Source of the DNA: Alphaproteobacteria bacterium | GTDB taxonomy: Bacteria; Pseudomonadota; Alphaproteobacteria; ATCC43930; CGMCC-115725 | Assembly (NCBI GenBank): GCA_030039815.1 | Contig: JASHUW010000031.1 | Span: 1 to 7,068, forward strand | Length of the DNA: 7,068 nt | Direction: 5' to 3' | In this document: piece after piece, positions 6,365 to 7,068 of the stretch | Position numbering within the stretch: the first letter of the stretch is position 1 | Layout of the letters: every line of letters begins with the position of its first letter | Notes under the pieces: generated by a model | What the model saw: only the letters and a program-made list of their open reading frames with translations | Told to the model about the DNA's origin: nothing | The model's database searches: none | Made by a program: the position numbers and the translations under genes

Positions 6365-6685
6365 CTAAGGCTGCAGCACCTGCACCCGTTGCCGGGTCAC
6401 CAGCGCACCCTGCCGCAGCTGTTGCACGGTGGGCAGGAACGCATCGATCTTTTCCTCGCTGTCGATGATTTCGACGACGACGGGCAGGTCATAGGAGAAG
6501 CCATGCCAGCTCTCGTGGATGTGCCTTGAGCGGCCATACCCCGATACGCCGCGGATGACCTTGCCGCCAGCGAGTCCGGCGTCCCGCGCCGCCTTGAGGA
6601 TCGCCTCATGCAGCGGCCGCTCGTCCTTCGAATCGTCCTCGCTGATCAAGATGCGCAGAGAAATTGCTTCCACCCAGACGCTCAT
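6365..6685 (-). CDS. DUF190 family protein (PII-like fold)
   Basis: A 106-residue member of DUF190 (COG1993), small trimeric proteins with a ferredoxin-like fold related to PII signalling proteins and thought to be regulators or ligand sensors. Visible family features are the early strand LRILISEDDSKDERPLHEAI (10-29), helix KAARDAGLAGGKVIRGVSGYG (31-51), the H-rich variable loop RHIHESWHGFSYDLPVVVEIID (54-75), and EEKIDAFLP near 78-85. I chose ATG 6685 because AAGGAG lies 6 nt upstream; a TTG six bases earlier overlaps that site and is unlikely. The gene is complete and probably first in an operon with chaB. A perfect FNR/FixK box lies about 157 nt upstream. DUF190 genes are often next to ion channels or transporters such as CrcB; here the downstream transport gene is a P3A ATPase. 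The ligand is unknown. Confidence 0.92.
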   Translation of the reverse strand: MSVWVEAISLRILISEDDSKDERPLHEAILKAARDAGLAGGKVIRGVSGYGRSRHIHESWHGFSYDLPVVVEIIDSEEKIDAFLPTVQQLRQGALVTRQRVQVLQP

Positions 6686-6697
6686 CGTCAACTCCTT

Positions 6698-6784
6698 TTA
6701 AGGCAGCTGCGTCGCGCGCCAACCGGAAGGGCAGGCGCCGACATAGGGGTAATATTGCTGGTAGGCGTCACGCCCGAACCTCAT
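6698..6784 (-). CDS. Possible 28-residue small ORF in the DUF190 leader
   Basis: ATG 6784 to TAA 6698 encodes a 28-residue peptide, MRFGRDAYQQYYPYVGACPS and then GWRATQLP; an in-frame ATG at 6793 would add three residues. The sequence is rich in aromatic residues and has one Cys. It lies wholly between the predicted FNR-type start (about 6807) and DUF190, and its stop is 3 nt before the AAGGAG of DUF190, the spacing expected for translational coupling. Against it: the ribosome binding site is weak and an ORF this short can occur by chance. I do not recognise a family. Confidence 0.3.
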   Translation of the reverse strand: MRFGRDAYQQYYPYVGACPSGWRATQLP

Positions 6785-6789
6785 CGTCC

Positions 6790-6813
6790 TCATCCCATCC
6801 GAGGTTGGGATGA
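6790..6813. repeat. Perfect 8-bp inverted repeat at the predicted DUF190 transcription start
   Basis: TCATCCCA (6790-6797) and TGGGATGA (6806-6813) form a perfect dyad with an 8-nt spacer. It begins immediately downstream of the putative -10 TAGCCT (6819-6814, leftward) and covers about -6 to +18 of the predicted start. It could be an operator for a second regulator or a 5' hairpin in the leader; no specific regulator is recognised. Confidence 0.4.
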
Positions 6814-6841
6814 AGGCTAGGGAGCCCCGCCGTCGAGCACC

Positions 6842-6855
6842 TTGATTTGCATCAA
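6842..6855 (-). promoter_or_regulatory. Perfect FNR/FixK/Dnr box with putative -10, promoter of DUF190-chaB
   Basis: TTGATTTGCATCAA is a perfect TTGAT-N4-ATCAA palindrome. Reading leftward, TAGCCT (6819-6814) starts 22 nt after it, the same spacing as in the hsp20 promoter, giving a box centre near -41.5 of a start around 6807. It lies 10 nt beyond the stop codon of the GTPase gene and about 157 nt before the DUF190 start. As the box is symmetric, strand is assigned from the -10 and the downstream genes. It is the strongest regulatory site in the window. Confidence 0.75.
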
Positions 6856-6865
6856 ACCGCCGGAC

Positions 6866-7068
6866 TTATCGCGGCAACCCGGCGAGAAAGGCATCCACCA
6901 GCGACCCCAGGGCCGGCTGGCCCGCCTCGGCGAATTCGTATCGCGCGCGGATCACCGGGATCTTGATGCGCAGCAAATGTTTCAGGTCGATCGGGGTCGC
7001 CGCGACAATGACATCCGCGGCGGCGCGGTTGATGGTCGTCCCAAGCTCGGCAAGCTGCTCCGGGCTGT
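6866..7068 (-). CDS. Probable COG2403 GTPase / cyclic 2,3-diphosphoglycerate synthetase-like, C-terminal part
   Basis: A leftward frame open to the right edge and ending at TAA 6868-6866 gives 66 residues; the rest of the gene lies outside. The visible sequence contains SPEQLAELGTTINRAAADVI, then VAATPIDLKHLLRIKIPVIR, then ARYEFAEAGQPALGSLVDAFL. The order ELxxTINRxxxDVIVxxTPIDLxxLLxIxxPVIRARYEFxE and the Gly-Pro stretch before the final helix fit the C-terminus of predicted GTPases of COG2403, named after archaeal cyclic 2,3-diphosphoglycerate synthetase. The nucleotide-binding motifs are not in the window, so activity cannot be judged, and the true substrate in bacteria is uncertain. It probably belongs to the same leftward gene set, but an FNR-type promoter lies between it and DUF190. 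Confidence 0.6.
   Translation of the reverse strand, partial: SPEQLAELGTTINRAAADVIVAATPIDLKHLLRIKIPVIRARYEFAEAGQPALGSLVDAFLAGLPR

Noticed and set aside
6058..6468. Rightward open frame opposite chaB and DUF190
   Set aside because: It is antisense to two genes with clear family matches, and its composition is that of a shadow frame.
1..7068. CRISPR arrays, tRNA/rRNA genes, insertion sequences, toxin-antitoxin pairs
   Set aside because: No regularly spaced repeats, tRNA-like cloverleaf, transposase motif or recognisable toxin or antitoxin was seen on either strand.

Overview
The window is GC-rich and densely coded. It looks like chromosomal accessory or stress-response DNA from an alphaproteobacterium, most plausibly of the Bradyrhizobium/Rhodopseudomonas type (Hyphomicrobiales). 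That placement rests on base composition, the small helical proteins and the FNR/FixK-like regulatory sites; it is an inference, not a taxonomic match.

Layout. Positions 1-3314 read rightward: the 3' part of an ftsH AAA+ zinc protease gene (cut by the left edge), an Mla/Mce-type ABC ATPase gene 10 nt behind it, two small helical proteins that resemble each other, and a class A small heat-shock protein (Hsp20). A perfect 9-bp inverted repeat lies in the short convergent gap at 3315-3369. Positions 3370-7068 read leftward. In transcription order from the right edge they hold the C-terminus of a probable COG2403 GTPase (cyclic 2,3-diphosphoglycerate synthetase-like, cut by the edge), a possible 28-residue ORF, a DUF190 (PII-like) protein, ChaB, a small helical protein, and a complete 788-residue P3A-type proton-pumping P-type ATPase.

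The most informative non-coding signal is a set of four 14-bp dyads of the FNR/FixK/Dnr class (TTGAT-N4-ATCAA, core TTGA-N6-TCAA). They lie at 2289-2302, 2723-2736, 6073-6086 and 6842-6855, all between genes or at gene ends. Three are followed 21-22 nt downstream by a TAnnnT hexamer (TACCCT, TAGACT, TAGCCT), the spacing of a class II FNR-activated promoter. The one at 6842-6855 is a perfect consensus. Both halves of the locus therefore look like members of one low-oxygen or redox-responsive regulon.

Working model (inference): when oxygen falls, an FNR/FixK-type regulator switches on protein-quality-control functions (Hsp20, possibly FtsH) and ion or proton homeostasis functions (P3A ATPase, ChaB, DUF190), together with several uncharacterised small proteins. 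No mobile element, tRNA, rRNA or CRISPR array was seen.
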